This document shows, in pieces, positions 52,392 through 61,337 of a stretch of DNA of 64,000 nucleotides. The translations under genes and the position numbers were made by a program. How positions within the stretch are numbered: the stretch's first letter is position 1; each line of letters starts with the position of its first letter. Origin of the DNA: Bacillota bacterium (GTDB taxonomy: Bacteria > Bacillota > Clostridia > Acetivibrionales > DSM-1351); NCBI GenBank assembly GCA_023433945.1, contig JAEYTP010000094.1, positions 10,877 through 74,876 of the forward strand. The letters are read 5' to 3'. Under the pieces are notes generated by a model, which was given only the letters and a program-made list of their open reading frames with translations, had not been told where the DNA came from and ran no database searches.

Positions 52392-53936
52392 ATGCTAAAC
52401 GCTGCTTATGAAATAGAAAGGTTACTTCAATTTGGTCAGAAACACAACTTGATAGGTGATCTAGATAAAATTGTAGCAAGAAACGGGATGCTAGACCTAC
52501 TTGGAATAAAAGAACCGTATATTGGGGAAATTCCTGATGAGAATATGGAGTACCCTACTGAAATAATATCTAAAATAACGGATTATGCTGGTGAGAATGG
52601 CATTTTTGATAAAGATATATATGTTATGCGAGAGTTATTTGATACAAAGCTTATGGGATTAATGATGCCCAGACAATCAGAGGTCATAAAAGAATTTGAA
52701 TATCTTGTATCACATGAGTCAGTAAAAGCAGCGACAGACTATTTTTATCATTTATGTACTGCCTCAAATTACATAAGGACTGCTCAAATAGCAAAAAACA
52801 TAAAATGGGAAGCTGATTCAAAGTATGGACCATTAGAGATTACTATCAATCTTACGAAGCCCGAAAAGGATCCCAAAACTATAGCTGTGGAAAGGCTGCA
52901 GCCACAGAGTAATTACCCGAAATGCATGCTGTGCGTAGACAACATTGGCTATGTGGGAAGGATAAACTTTCCTGCAAGACAGACACATAGAGTAGTTCCA
53001 GTTACTCTATGCGATGAAAATTGGTTCTTGCAGTATTCGCCTTACGTTTATTATAACGAGCATTGCATTGTTTTTAGTGAAATGCATGTGCCCATGACTA
53101 TCAATAAAAAAACATTTGAATATATACTGAGCTTTGTAAGTCAGTTCCCACACTATCTATGTGGTTCAAACGCAGATTTGCCTATTGTTGGAGGCTCAAT
53201 ATTAAGCCATAATCACTTTCAGGGTGGAAATTATCTATTTCCTATGCAAAAAGCACAGGTAATACGCAATTATAAGAGCGAACGTTTTACTGGAGTATCA
53301 ATTGGTATTGTCAAATGGCCTCTTTCGGTTATTCGTGCTGCAAGCAGCGATTTAGGAGAGCTGGTTGATTTTAGCGATTATGTTTTGAATGAGTGGAGAC
53401 AATACAGCGATTCTTCTGTCGATGTGTTAGCCTTCTCCGACGGAGATAATGGCCCGATACCTCACAATACAATAACACCTATAGCCCGAGTAAATGAACA
53501 GGGCCTATATGAAATGGACCTTGTTTTGAGAAACAATAGAACAACAGAACAGTACCCGGACGGATTTTTTCATCCTCACAAGGAAATACATCATATAAAG
53601 AAAGAAAACATAGGGCTTATTGAAGTAATGGGCCTAGCCATATTACCTGGAAGGCTTAAGGCAGAGATGGAGCAGGTTCAAAGTATTTTGTGTGGTACCA
53701 AAAGTACTGAAGGGATAGCATCAGAGGAAAATATACTTTTTAAGCACAAAGAATGGATTGAATTGCTTGTAGCAGAATACGGGACAGCAAACGCTATAGA
53801 GCAGTCAGACAATATTATTAAGTCTGAGATAGGCAAAAAGTTTGAGACCTGCTTGGAGCATACCGGAGTATTTAAGCAAAATGAAAGTGGTCTAAAGGCT
53901 TTTGAGCGATTTATGAGTAAGCTTGGCTTCAAATAG
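52392..53936 (+). CDS. galT: UDP-glucose-hexose-1-phosphate uridylyltransferase (type 2)
   Basis: A 514-residue enzyme of the Firmicutes-type GalT family (longer than the E. coli type). It exchanges UMP between UDP-glucose and galactose 1-phosphate in the Leloir pathway. The YPKCMLCVDNIGYVGR stretch and GGSILSHNHFQGGNY, with the active-site His residues, are typical. GGAGGAG precedes the ATG. It is first in galT-galK-galE; 147 bases separate it from galK. Confidence 0.95.
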   Translation: MLNAAYEIERLLQFGQKHNLIGDLDKIVARNGMLDLLGIKEPYIGEIPDENMEYPTEIISKITDYAGENGIFDKDIYVMRELFDTKLMGLMMPRQSEVIKEFEYLVSHESVKAATDYFYHLCTASNYIRTAQIAKNIKWEADSKYGPLEITINLTKPEKDPKTIAVERLQPQSNYPKCMLCVDNIGYVGRINFPARQTHRVVPVTLCDENWFLQYSPYVYYNEHCIVFSEMHVPMTINKKTFEYILSFVSQFPHYLCGSNADLPIVGGSILSHNHFQGGNYLFPMQKAQVIRNYKSERFTGVSIGIVKWPLSVIRAASSDLGELVDFSDYVLNEWRQYSDSSVDVLAFSDGDNGPIPHNTITPIARVNEQGLYEMDLVLRNNRTTEQYPDGFFHPHKEIHHIKKENIGLIEVMGLAILPGRLKAEMEQVQSILCGTKSTEGIASEENILFKHKEWIELLVAEYGTANAIEQSDNIIKSEIGKKFETCLEHTGVFKQNESGLKAFERFMSKLGFK

Positions 53937-54083
53937 AAACTTAGTAGGGAAATGCCAATAAGTATACGAATCATTGTAATACTTTATTAAAATGCTCAAA
54001 TGTAAAATGGTTTAAATATTTAAAAGATAAAGTACTTAACTACCTTATTATATAATAAACAAATTAAAGTGGAGGGGATAAAA

Positions 54084-55274
54084 ATGGATTTTAGCTATGA
54101 GGAACTCAAAGCCAAATTTTGCGAGATATACGGTGGAACCACCGATGATCTCAGAGTATTTGCAGGGCCGGGAAGGGTTAATCTAATAGGTGAACACATA
54201 GATTATTGTGGGGGATATGTTTTTCCAGCTGCGTTAAGTTTGCAATCTACAGTAATTGCCAGAGTAAATGGGGACAATATGTTAAGACTTACTGCTACAG
54301 ATTTACCGGACAGAGTTGCCGTTGCAATGGATAATCTTGAAAGTGCAAGAACGCTTAGATGGGGAAATTATCAGGCAGGAATGGCACTTGAGCTGCAAAA
54401 TAGAGGATATAAACTGGTTGGAGTGGATATGCTCTTCCATGATACTGTTCCGCTAGGTTCAGGACTCTCTTCATCTGCTGCTATCGAGATGGCAACAGCA
54501 GTGGCTTTAGTAACACTAGGGAATGAAGCTCATAGCATTGATAAGCCCATTGACATGGTTGAAATGGCAGTAGTAGGACAGTACACAGAAAATAATTTCT
54601 GTAATGTCAGCTGTGGAATAATGGATCAATTTGCTTCTGCAATGGGGAAAAAGGATCATGCCATATTGCTGGACTGTGCCACACTCAAATATCAGTATCT
54701 GCCGCTTAAGCTTGATGGCTATAAAATAGTGCTGGGCAACACAAAGAAAAAGAGGGCGCTGGGTGAATCAAAATATAATGAGAGAGTCTCAGAATGCCAA
54801 CAAGGACTAAATATATTAAAGCAATACATGCCTGAAAAAGAGAACCTTTGCAGCATTTCAATTGCAGAGTTTGAGCAGTACAAGGATAAAATAGTGGATG
54901 AAATAGTGAGAAAAAGAGTAACTCATGTTATATATGAAAACGAGAGGGTACTCGCAGCAGTTGAGGCTCTCAAGAGAAATGATATAAAAGAACTAGGGAG
55001 ATTATTGGTTGAAGCTAATGATTCCATTCGTGACCTCTATGAGGTTACAGGAAGAGAATTGGATATAATGACAGCGGAGGCAATGAAGGTGCCTGGTGTC
55101 ATAGGTGCTAGAATGACTGGGGCAGGCTTTGGTGGCTGTACAGTTAATATTGTACCAGAGGATAGGGTAGACTTATTTATTGAGCAGGTAGGTAAAAACT
55201 ACAAGGAGCAGACTGGTATTACACCTGCATTTTATGTAAGTGAAATAAGTGATGGAGCAAGAGAGATTTTGTAA
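54084..55274 (+). CDS. galK: Galactokinase
   Basis: A 396-residue GHMP kinase that phosphorylates galactose at C1. The signature GRVNLIGEHIDYCGGYVFP (about 29-47), the ATP loop PLGSGLSSSAAIE (about 121-133) and the C-terminal MTGAGFGGC (about 343-351) are complete. ATG 54084 follows GGAGGGG; an in-frame GTG at 54069 lies before that site and is rejected. The galE start is 27 bases after its stop. Confidence 0.97.
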   Translation: MDFSYEELKAKFCEIYGGTTDDLRVFAGPGRVNLIGEHIDYCGGYVFPAALSLQSTVIARVNGDNMLRLTATDLPDRVAVAMDNLESARTLRWGNYQAGMALELQNRGYKLVGVDMLFHDTVPLGSGLSSSAAIEMATAVALVTLGNEAHSIDKPIDMVEMAVVGQYTENNFCNVSCGIMDQFASAMGKKDHAILLDCATLKYQYLPLKLDGYKIVLGNTKKKRALGESKYNERVSECQQGLNILKQYMPEKENLCSISIAEFEQYKDKIVDEIVRKRVTHVIYENERVLAAVEALKRNDIKELGRLLVEANDSIRDLYEVTGRELDIMTAEAMKVPGVIGARMTGAGFGGCTVNIVPEDRVDLFIEQVGKNYKEQTGITPAFYVSEISDGAREIL

Positions 55275-55301
55275 GTCTTTTGTGCATAAGGAGGCGTTGA
55301 A

Positions 55302-56288
55302 ATGGCAGTATTAGTGACAGGCGGTGCAGGATATATTGGAAGCCATACAGTGGCGGAATTGCTTAAACAGGGAGAGGATGTAATAATCCTGGATAATCTT
55401 GAGAAGGGGCACAAGGAAGCAGTGCTTGGGGGAAAGTTTGTTCAGGCAGACTTAAGAAGCATTGAGCAGGTGAGAGAGGTATTCAGAGAAAATAATATTG
55501 AAGCGGTAATCCATTTCGCAGCGTATATTGAGGTGGGCGAAAGTGTTGCTGATCCATTGAAGTATTACAACAATAACGTAATATCTTCCCTTAATCTTTT
55601 GACTGTAATGCAAGAGAATGGTGTAAAAATGATAGTGTTTTCATCAACAGCAGCAACATATGGGATTCCAGAAAGTATTCCTATAAAGGAGACTGACAAG
55701 ACAGTACCAATCAACCCATATGGAGAAACTAAGCTTGCTGTGGAGAAAATACTCAAATGGGTAGATAATGCATACGGGATTAAGCATGCAGTGCTAAGGT
55801 ACTTTAACGCATGTGGTGCACATATCAGTGGTGCGATAGGAGAAGCCCATTCGCCGGAATCCCACCTTATCCCAATCATACTACAGGTTGCACAGGGTAA
55901 AAGGGATGAAATCAAGCTGTTTGGTAGCGATTACGATACCTTTGATGGGACATGTGTCAGAGATTATGTACATGTATCGGACTTAGCACAGGCTCACGTT
56001 TTAGCGCTTAAGCACCTGAGAAATGGGGCTCAAAGCGATATATTCAACCTTGGTAATGGCAAAGGCTTTTCAAACAGACAAGTTGTTGAGGTTGCTAGAG
56101 AAGTAACAGGTAAGCCAATTAAGGCTGTTGATGCACCAAGAAGGCCCGGTGACCCAGCTACATTGGTTGCATCTTCAGAAAAGGCCATGAATGTTCTCGG
56201 ATGGAAGCCTGAATTCGCAGATCTAAGTAAAATCGTAGAGACTGCATGGAATTGGCACAAGAATCACCCAAAAGGTTATGAGAAGTGA
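55302..56288 (+). CDS. galE: UDP-glucose 4-epimerase
   Basis: A 328-residue short-chain dehydrogenase-type epimerase. It begins VLVTGGAGYIGSHT (NAD-binding loop), has the catalytic Tyr and Lys in YGETKLAVE (about 146-154), and RYFNACGAH and CVRDYVHVSDLAQAH of GalE. It recycles UDP-galactose to UDP-glucose, completing the Leloir pathway with galT and galK. AAGGAGG precedes the ATG. A long hairpin downstream closes the operon. Confidence 0.97.
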   Translation: MAVLVTGGAGYIGSHTVAELLKQGEDVIILDNLEKGHKEAVLGGKFVQADLRSIEQVREVFRENNIEAVIHFAAYIEVGESVADPLKYYNNNVISSLNLLTVMQENGVKMIVFSSTAATYGIPESIPIKETDKTVPINPYGETKLAVEKILKWVDNAYGIKHAVLRYFNACGAHISGAIGEAHSPESHLIPIILQVAQGKRDEIKLFGSDYDTFDGTCVRDYVHVSDLAQAHVLALKHLRNGAQSDIFNLGNGKGFSNRQVVEVAREVTGKPIKAVDAPRRPGDPATLVASSEKAMNVLGWKPEFADLSKIVETAWNWHKNHPKGYEK

Positions 56289-56350
56289 GTTTGGGAAGTC
56301 AAATGTGCACTTCATAAAATTAAGATAAATAGTGCTCTAATCAAGATAAA

Positions 56351-56430
56351 AAATAGTGGCTGTAGCAATATACTCTGAGGATAGGCAATTTAATACCTCA
56401 TCTTATGGATATATACTACAGCCACTTTTC
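56351..56430. terminator. Long hairpin, probable bidirectional terminator
   Basis: AGTGGCTGTAG (56355-56365) pairs perfectly with CTACAGCCACT (56416-56426), with an A run before and a T run after, between convergent galE and the parvulin gene. The 50-base interior can pair further (GAGG with CCTC, ATATA with TATAT). Its design matches that at 6375-6453. Confidence 0.65.
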
Positions 56431-56491
56431 ACTTATTATGTTTGTGTGTAAGTCATAATATATTAGACAAGTCAGTTAAACGTTCTATATA

Positions 56492-57241
56492 TTATATAGT
56501 TTTCTTTATTTCATATTTACCTTTAAGCTCAGCAATTTTTGAATCAAAAGCATCATGCTGCTTCTTTGTCATTAATTCAGAAGTAATTTTATCACGTACT
56601 TCGTCAAACTCCTTGATACCACTAGCCTTCTTATCTGTAACCTGTATTAGGTGATAACCAAATTGTGTCTTAACAGGCTCTGATAATACTCCCACATCAA
56701 GGCTGAATGCAGCTTGGTCAAATTCAGGAACCATCATACCCCTTGAGAAATATCCTAGATCACCACCTGCTTCTCCGGATGGGCAGTTTGAGTACTGTTT
56801 TGCAGCATCTTCAAAGCTTTGACCCTCTTCTATAGCACTCTTTATTTCAAATGCTTCAGCAAGTTCATTTACAAGTATATGGCTTGCTTTTATTTCACCA
56901 CCAGAAACAAAACTTTCTTTGTTTGCTTCATAGTAATCTTTTACCTCTTCTTTAGTAACGGTTACTGATTTTATAAGTGCATTTAGTGCATGCTGCTTAA
57001 GTATGCCAGACTTTGCTCTTTCAACCTCTTCAAGGTAAGAAGGCTCTTTATCCAATCCATTTTCAACAGCATCCAAATAAATAAGCTCCTGCTGAATAAC
57101 TTCATCGAGAAGTCTCTTTATACCTTCTGGTGAGTTGAACTGTGCAGCAGTCTGAGGTGGAAGAGCCTTGATAATCGCCTCTAGGTCTGACTTTGTAATA
57201 TTTTGTGTTCCGACTGTAGCTAAAATTTCAGTATTTGTCAT
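56492..57241 (-). CDS. Peptidyl-prolyl cis-trans isomerase, parvulin type
   Basis: A 249-residue protein with an N-terminal SurA/PrsA-like helical part (LLDEVIQQELIYLDAVENG) and a parvulin domain (about 115-215: IKASHILVNE, FEDAAKQYSNCPSGEAGGDLGYFSRGMMVPEFDQAAF, TQFGYHLIQV). It has neither signal peptide nor lipobox, so it probably acts in the cytosol, unlike PrsA. Promoter and start lie next to the 365-base gap before the amino acid permease gene. Confidence 0.92.
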   Translation of the reverse strand: MTNTEILATVGTQNITKSDLEAIIKALPPQTAAQFNSPEGIKRLLDEVIQQELIYLDAVENGLDKEPSYLEEVERAKSGILKQHALNALIKSVTVTKEEVKDYYEANKESFVSGGEIKASHILVNELAEAFEIKSAIEEGQSFEDAAKQYSNCPSGEAGGDLGYFSRGMMVPEFDQAAFSLDVGVLSEPVKTQFGYHLIQVTDKKASGIKEFDEVRDKITSELMTKKQHDAFDSKIAELKGKYEIKKTI

Positions 57242-57437
57242 GGTGTTTTCTCCTGTTTATCCTTAAATTAACTAAAAGTATTCTTTAATTGTTACCAACA
57301 GAATATAGCTGATTAGTTATTGTAAATCATAACAGATAATAGCATGGATTGTCTATATTTCATTAGGGTAGAACTAATCTCTAAGGGAAGAGCAGTGATT
57401 TTCGATATTTGCAATATACAATTAATAATAAGTAACA

Positions 57438-57508
57438 TAGAGTACTTAAAATAACAAGGGTGATTAATCGGGATATAATACTTCAATAAAGTTTTTATAG
57501 AGTACTTA
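57438..57508. repeat. Direct repeat TAGAGTACTTA in the 57242-57606 gap
   Basis: TAGAGTACTTA occurs at 57438-57448 and 57498-57508, 60 bases apart, each with a central AGTACT palindrome. Besides this pair and a promoter, the 365-base gap shows nothing I can support. Confidence 0.45.
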
Positions 57509-57541
57509 TAACTTCACAGTAAAATTAATAGATATAATTAG

Positions 57542-57570
57542 TTGAAATTTTTTCTTTTACATAATATTAT
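57542..57570 (+). promoter_or_regulatory. Promoter of the amino acid permease gene
   Basis: TTGAAA and TATTAT are separated by 17 bases, about 37 bases before the start codon. Confidence 0.5.
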
Positions 57571-57606
57571 AATGTTGAACTAAATAAAGAAAGAAAGGGA
57601 GAATAT

Positions 57607-58971
57607 ATGGATAATAAGTTGCACAAGAAGTATGGTTTATTTACTGCAATAGCAATGGTTATAGGAATTGTTATTGGCAGTGGTGTGTTTTTTAAGGCGG
57701 AAAAGGTACTCACTGCTACAGGAGGTAATCTTCCGCTTGGTATATTGGCATGGGTGATTGGCGGAATAATTATGATAGCTTGTGCTTACACCTTTGCAGT
57801 AATGGCAACAAAGTATGAGTACGTAAATGGAGTTGTTGATTACGCAGAAGCAGCTCTGGGTAAAAAGTATGCATATTATGTTGGTTGGTTTATGGCTCTT
57901 ATCTATTACCCAACATTAACCTCTGTGTTGGCTTGGGTATCTGCAAGATATACATGTGTTCTGTTTGGATTCTCTATTACCGGTGGAGAGTGTATGACCA
58001 TTGCATGCCTGTACTTAATAGCAAGCTTTACAATGAATGCTTTATCCCCTGTAATAGCAGGAAAGTTTCAGGTTAGCACAACAGTTATCAAATTGATACC
58101 GCTACTGCTGATGGCTATTGTGGGGACAATTGTTGGAATAAGATCGGGAATGATTGTTGATAACTTTACAACAGTAGTTAAAGAAGTTGATACCTTCACT
58201 GCTCTATTTACTGCAGTAGTTGCTACTGCCTTTGCTTATGAGGGTTGGGTAATTGCTACAAGTATAAATGCAGAGCTTAAGGATGCAAAGAAAAACCTTC
58301 CAAAGGCGTTAGTTGGGGGAACCTTTGCGATAATGCTTATATATATTTTGTACTATGTAGGTCTAGCTGGTGCCGTATCAAATGAAACAATGATGGCAGG
58401 AGGAGAAGCTGGTGCAAAGCTCGCTTTTGAAAATATTTTTTCTACTGCCGGTGGAACATTAATATTTGTTTTCGTAATAATATCCTGTCTAGGTACTTTA
58501 AATGGTCTAATGCTTGGTTGTACAAGAGGAATATACTCACTTTCGGCTAGAAATGTTGGACCTAAGCCTGAAATGTTCAACCAGGTTGACAAGGCAACAA
58601 ATATGCCAACAAATTCATCAATATTTGGGCTATTATTATGTGCTGTGTGGTTAATATTTTTCTATGGTGCAAATCTTACCGAATCGTGGTTCGGATTCTT
58701 CAGTTTTGACTCATCAGAGTTGCCTATTGTAACAATCTATGCAATGTATATACCAGTATTTTTTATGCTGATGAAGAAAGAAAAGGATTTGAATACCTTT
58801 AAGAGATTTATTATGCCAGTATTAGCAATCTTGGGCTGCATATTTATGATAATTGCCGCTTGTTTTTCACACAAAATGGCAGTTGTGGCATACTTAATCA
58901 TATTTGCAGTGGTAATGGTAATAGGCGCATTTTATTCAAAACCAAAAACATCTAGCATATCAAATGATTAA
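57607..58971 (+). CDS. APC-family amino acid permease
   Basis: A 454-residue membrane protein with about twelve helices. It begins with GLFTAIAMVIGIVIGSGVFFKAEKV, the substrate-binding helix 1 of the amino acid-polyamine-organocation family (GSG motif), followed by WVIGGIIMIACAYTFAVM and FAYEGWVIATSINAELKDAKKNLPKALVGG. It imports or exchanges an amino acid, the identity of which cannot be read. GAAAGGGAG lies before the ATG. It is a single-gene unit with its own promoter. Confidence 0.92.
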   Translation: MDNKLHKKYGLFTAIAMVIGIVIGSGVFFKAEKVLTATGGNLPLGILAWVIGGIIMIACAYTFAVMATKYEYVNGVVDYAEAALGKKYAYYVGWFMALIYYPTLTSVLAWVSARYTCVLFGFSITGGECMTIACLYLIASFTMNALSPVIAGKFQVSTTVIKLIPLLLMAIVGTIVGIRSGMIVDNFTTVVKEVDTFTALFTAVVATAFAYEGWVIATSINAELKDAKKNLPKALVGGTFAIMLIYILYYVGLAGAVSNETMMAGGEAGAKLAFENIFSTAGGTLIFVFVIISCLGTLNGLMLGCTRGIYSLSARNVGPKPEMFNQVDKATNMPTNSSIFGLLLCAVWLIFFYGANLTESWFGFFSFDSSELPIVTIYAMYIPVFFMLMKKEKDLNTFKRFIMPVLAILGCIFMIIAACFSHKMAVVAYLIIFAVVMVIGAFYSKPKTSSISND

Positions 58972-58997
58972 GCTATCGTTAAATTACTCACAAACTA

Positions 58998-59026
58998 TTG
59001 AAATCAAATAAAAAAAGAGGTAAAAT
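58998..59026 (+). promoter_or_regulatory. Promoter of the PGK-TPI gene
   Basis: TTGAAA and TAAAAT are separated by 17 bases, about 120 bases before the start codon. The same boxes and spacing occur before gapA. Confidence 0.55.
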
Positions 59027-59147
59027 AACAGATGGTTAAATAGAGGGAAAAATGGATTTATATAGACGAGCTTTAGTTACCCTTTTTTCCAAAATTATAG
59101 ACTAAACCATTTTATAAATAAATTTTAGATTTAGGAGCGTGAACTTC

Positions 59148-61088
59148 ATGGGCATGATGAACAAAAAAACAATCGAGGATATCGATGTTGCTGGTAAAAA
59201 AGTCATCGTTAGAGTTGACTTTAATGTGCCATTGGATGCTGACAAAAACATTACAGACGACAAGAGAATAGTTGGAGCTCTTCCTACAATTAAATACCTT
59301 GTGGAAAAGGGTGCTAAAACTATATTGGTATCACACCTTGGAAGACCAAAGGAAGGTCCAGAGGAAAAGTATAGCATGAAGCCAACAGCTGTTAGACTTG
59401 GCGAATTGCTTGGCAAAGAAGTAATAATGGCTAAGGACGTTATCGGAGAAGATGCAAAAGCAAAGGCTGCTGCACTCAAGGATGGCGAAGTTCTTATGCT
59501 TGAGAACGTAAGATTCCATAAAGAAGAAACAAAGAACAACCCAGAGTTTGCAAAGGAACTTGCAAGCATGGCAGAAATTTTCGTAAATGACGCATTTGGT
59601 ACTGCACATAGAGCACACGCTTCAACTGCAGGACTTGCTGATTACTTACCAGCAGTTTGCGGTTACCTTATAAAGAAAGAAATCGAATTCATGGGCAAGG
59701 CACTTGCTAACCCAGAAAGACCTTTCGTTGCAATTCTTGGTGGTGCGAAGGTATCAGACAAGATCGCAGTTATTGAAAACCTCATTGAAAAGGTTGATTC
59801 ACTTATAATCGGTGGTGGAATGGCTTATACCTTCTTAAAGGCTAAAGGCTATCATATTGGAAATTCAATCTGCGAGGACGACAAGATAGAGCTTGCAAAG
59901 ACACTCATGGACAAGGCTGAGGCTAAGGGCGTTAAGTTAATGCTTCCTATCGGAAGTATGGTTGCTCAGGAATTCAAGAATGATACTGAAATCAAGTATG
60001 TTCCTTCTGATGACATGCCAGATGGATGGATGGGTATGGATATCGGTTCATTAACTATAGAAAAGTTCTCAAAGGAGATTAGAAAGGCAAAGACAGTTAT
60101 CTGGAACGGACCTATGGGAGTATTTGAATTCCCTAACTTCGCTACAGGAACAAAGGAAATTGCTAGAGCAGTTGCTGAGTCAGGCGCTCTTTCAATAGTT
60201 GGTGGTGGAGATTCAGCTGCTGCAGTTGAACAACTCGGATACGCTGACAAGATTACGCATATATCAACTGGTGGTGGAGCTTCCCTTGAATACCTAGAAG
60301 GAAAGATTCTCCCAGGTATAGCTTGTCTAATGGACAAGAACCCAAGAAAGACAATTGCAGCTGGAAACTGGAAGATGAACAAGACTGCAACAGAAGCTGT
60401 TGCTTTCATCAATGAACTCAAGCCAAAGGTAGCTGACGCTGAGAATGAAGTAGTAGTTGGTGTTCCATTTATTTGTTTACCTGCAGTTGTTGAAGCTTGT
60501 AAGGGTTCAAATATAAAGGTTGCTGCACAGAATATGCACTGGGAAGAAAAGGGTGCTTATACTGGTGAAGTTTCAGGCCCAATGCTCGCTGATCTTGGAG
60601 TTGACTATGTAATCATCGGTCACTCAGAGAGAAGAGAATATTTTGGCGAAACAAATGAAATGATTAATAAGAAGGCTCATGCAATATTCAAGTATGGCAT
60701 GACTCCTATTATCTGCTGTGGTGAAACTCTCACTCAGAGAGAACAGGGCGTAACTGCTGATCATATCAGATATCAGATAAAGGTTGCTCTTCTTGGCTTA
60801 AGCGATGAACAGGTTAAGAAGTCTGTTATAGCATATGAGCCAATCTGGGCTATCGGAACTGGCAAGACTGCTACAAACGAACAGGCAAACGAAGTTTGCA
60901 CAATTATTAGAGAGCTTGTTCAGGAATTATATGGCGAAGAAGTTGCTCAACACGTTAGAATTCAGTACGGCGGTAGCGTAAATGCTGCAAATGCAGCAGA
61001 TTTATTTGCAATGTCCGATATTGATGGAGGACTTGTTGGTGGAGCTAGCCTTAAGTCTGATGATTTTGCAGTAATTGCAAAAGCATAA
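59148..61088 (+). CDS. pgk-tpi: Bifunctional phosphoglycerate kinase/triosephosphate isomerase fusion
   Basis: A 646-residue fusion of two glycolytic enzymes in one frame. Residues 1 to about 395 are a complete phosphoglycerate kinase (VIVRVDFNVPLD, SHLGRPK, FGTAHRAHAS, GGGDSAAAVEQ). From about 398, with only a few linking residues, a complete triosephosphate isomerase begins (KTIAAGNWKMN), with the catalytic His in GHSERREYFGE and Glu in AYEPIWAIGTGKTAT. Codon use is of the highly expressed type. AGGAGC ten bases upstream supports ATG 59148. Such fusions are well known in Thermotoga and occur in some other bacteria. No separate tpiA is in the window. Confidence 0.96.
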   Translation: MGMMNKKTIEDIDVAGKKVIVRVDFNVPLDADKNITDDKRIVGALPTIKYLVEKGAKTILVSHLGRPKEGPEEKYSMKPTAVRLGELLGKEVIMAKDVIGEDAKAKAAALKDGEVLMLENVRFHKEETKNNPEFAKELASMAEIFVNDAFGTAHRAHASTAGLADYLPAVCGYLIKKEIEFMGKALANPERPFVAILGGAKVSDKIAVIENLIEKVDSLIIGGGMAYTFLKAKGYHIGNSICEDDKIELAKTLMDKAEAKGVKLMLPIGSMVAQEFKNDTEIKYVPSDDMPDGWMGMDIGSLTIEKFSKEIRKAKTVIWNGPMGVFEFPNFATGTKEIARAVAESGALSIVGGGDSAAAVEQLGYADKITHISTGGGASLEYLEGKILPGIACLMDKNPRKTIAAGNWKMNKTATEAVAFINELKPKVADAENEVVVGVPFICLPAVVEACKGSNIKVAAQNMHWEEKGAYTGEVSGPMLADLGVDYVIIGHSERREYFGETNEMINKKAHAIFKYGMTPIICCGETLTQREQGVTADHIRYQIKVALLGLSDEQVKKSVIAYEPIWAIGTGKTATNEQANEVCTIIRELVQELYGEEVAQHVRIQYGGSVNAANAADLFAMSDIDGGLVGGASLKSDDFAVIAKA

Positions 61089-61119
61089 TTTATATCTAGC
61101 ACATAAAGTATACTGTTGA

Positions 61120-61200
61120 TAAGATATTAAGTATGTAAAGCATATTTATAGTAAGATGTTAAGTATGTTAAGCATATTTATTGTAAGATATCAAGCATAT
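61120..61200. repeat. 32-bp tandem repeat between pgk-tpi and gpmI
   Basis: Units at 61120-61151 and 61152-61183 begin TAAGAT(A/G)TTAAGTATGT and end GCATATTTATTG or similar; a third, partial unit starts at 61184. Confidence 0.85.
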
Positions 61201-61272
61201 ACAGATTATCGATTAATCTGGCATATACGGACAATTAATTGATAATGCTGAACTCAATATAGTAGTTTATTC

Positions 61273-61307
61273 TGACCCTCCGGTTAGTTCTGGGGGGTCA
61301 GTTTTTA
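61273..61307 (+). terminator. Terminator-like hairpin just before gpmI
   Basis: CTGACCC pairs with GGGTCAG and five T follow; TCC/GG pairs extend it inside. It ends about 18 bases before the gpmI ribosome binding site, so it either ends the pgk-tpi transcript or attenuates gpmI. Confidence 0.8.
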
Positions 61308-61337
61308 AATAGTTCGCATTGATTAAGGAGGTAAATG

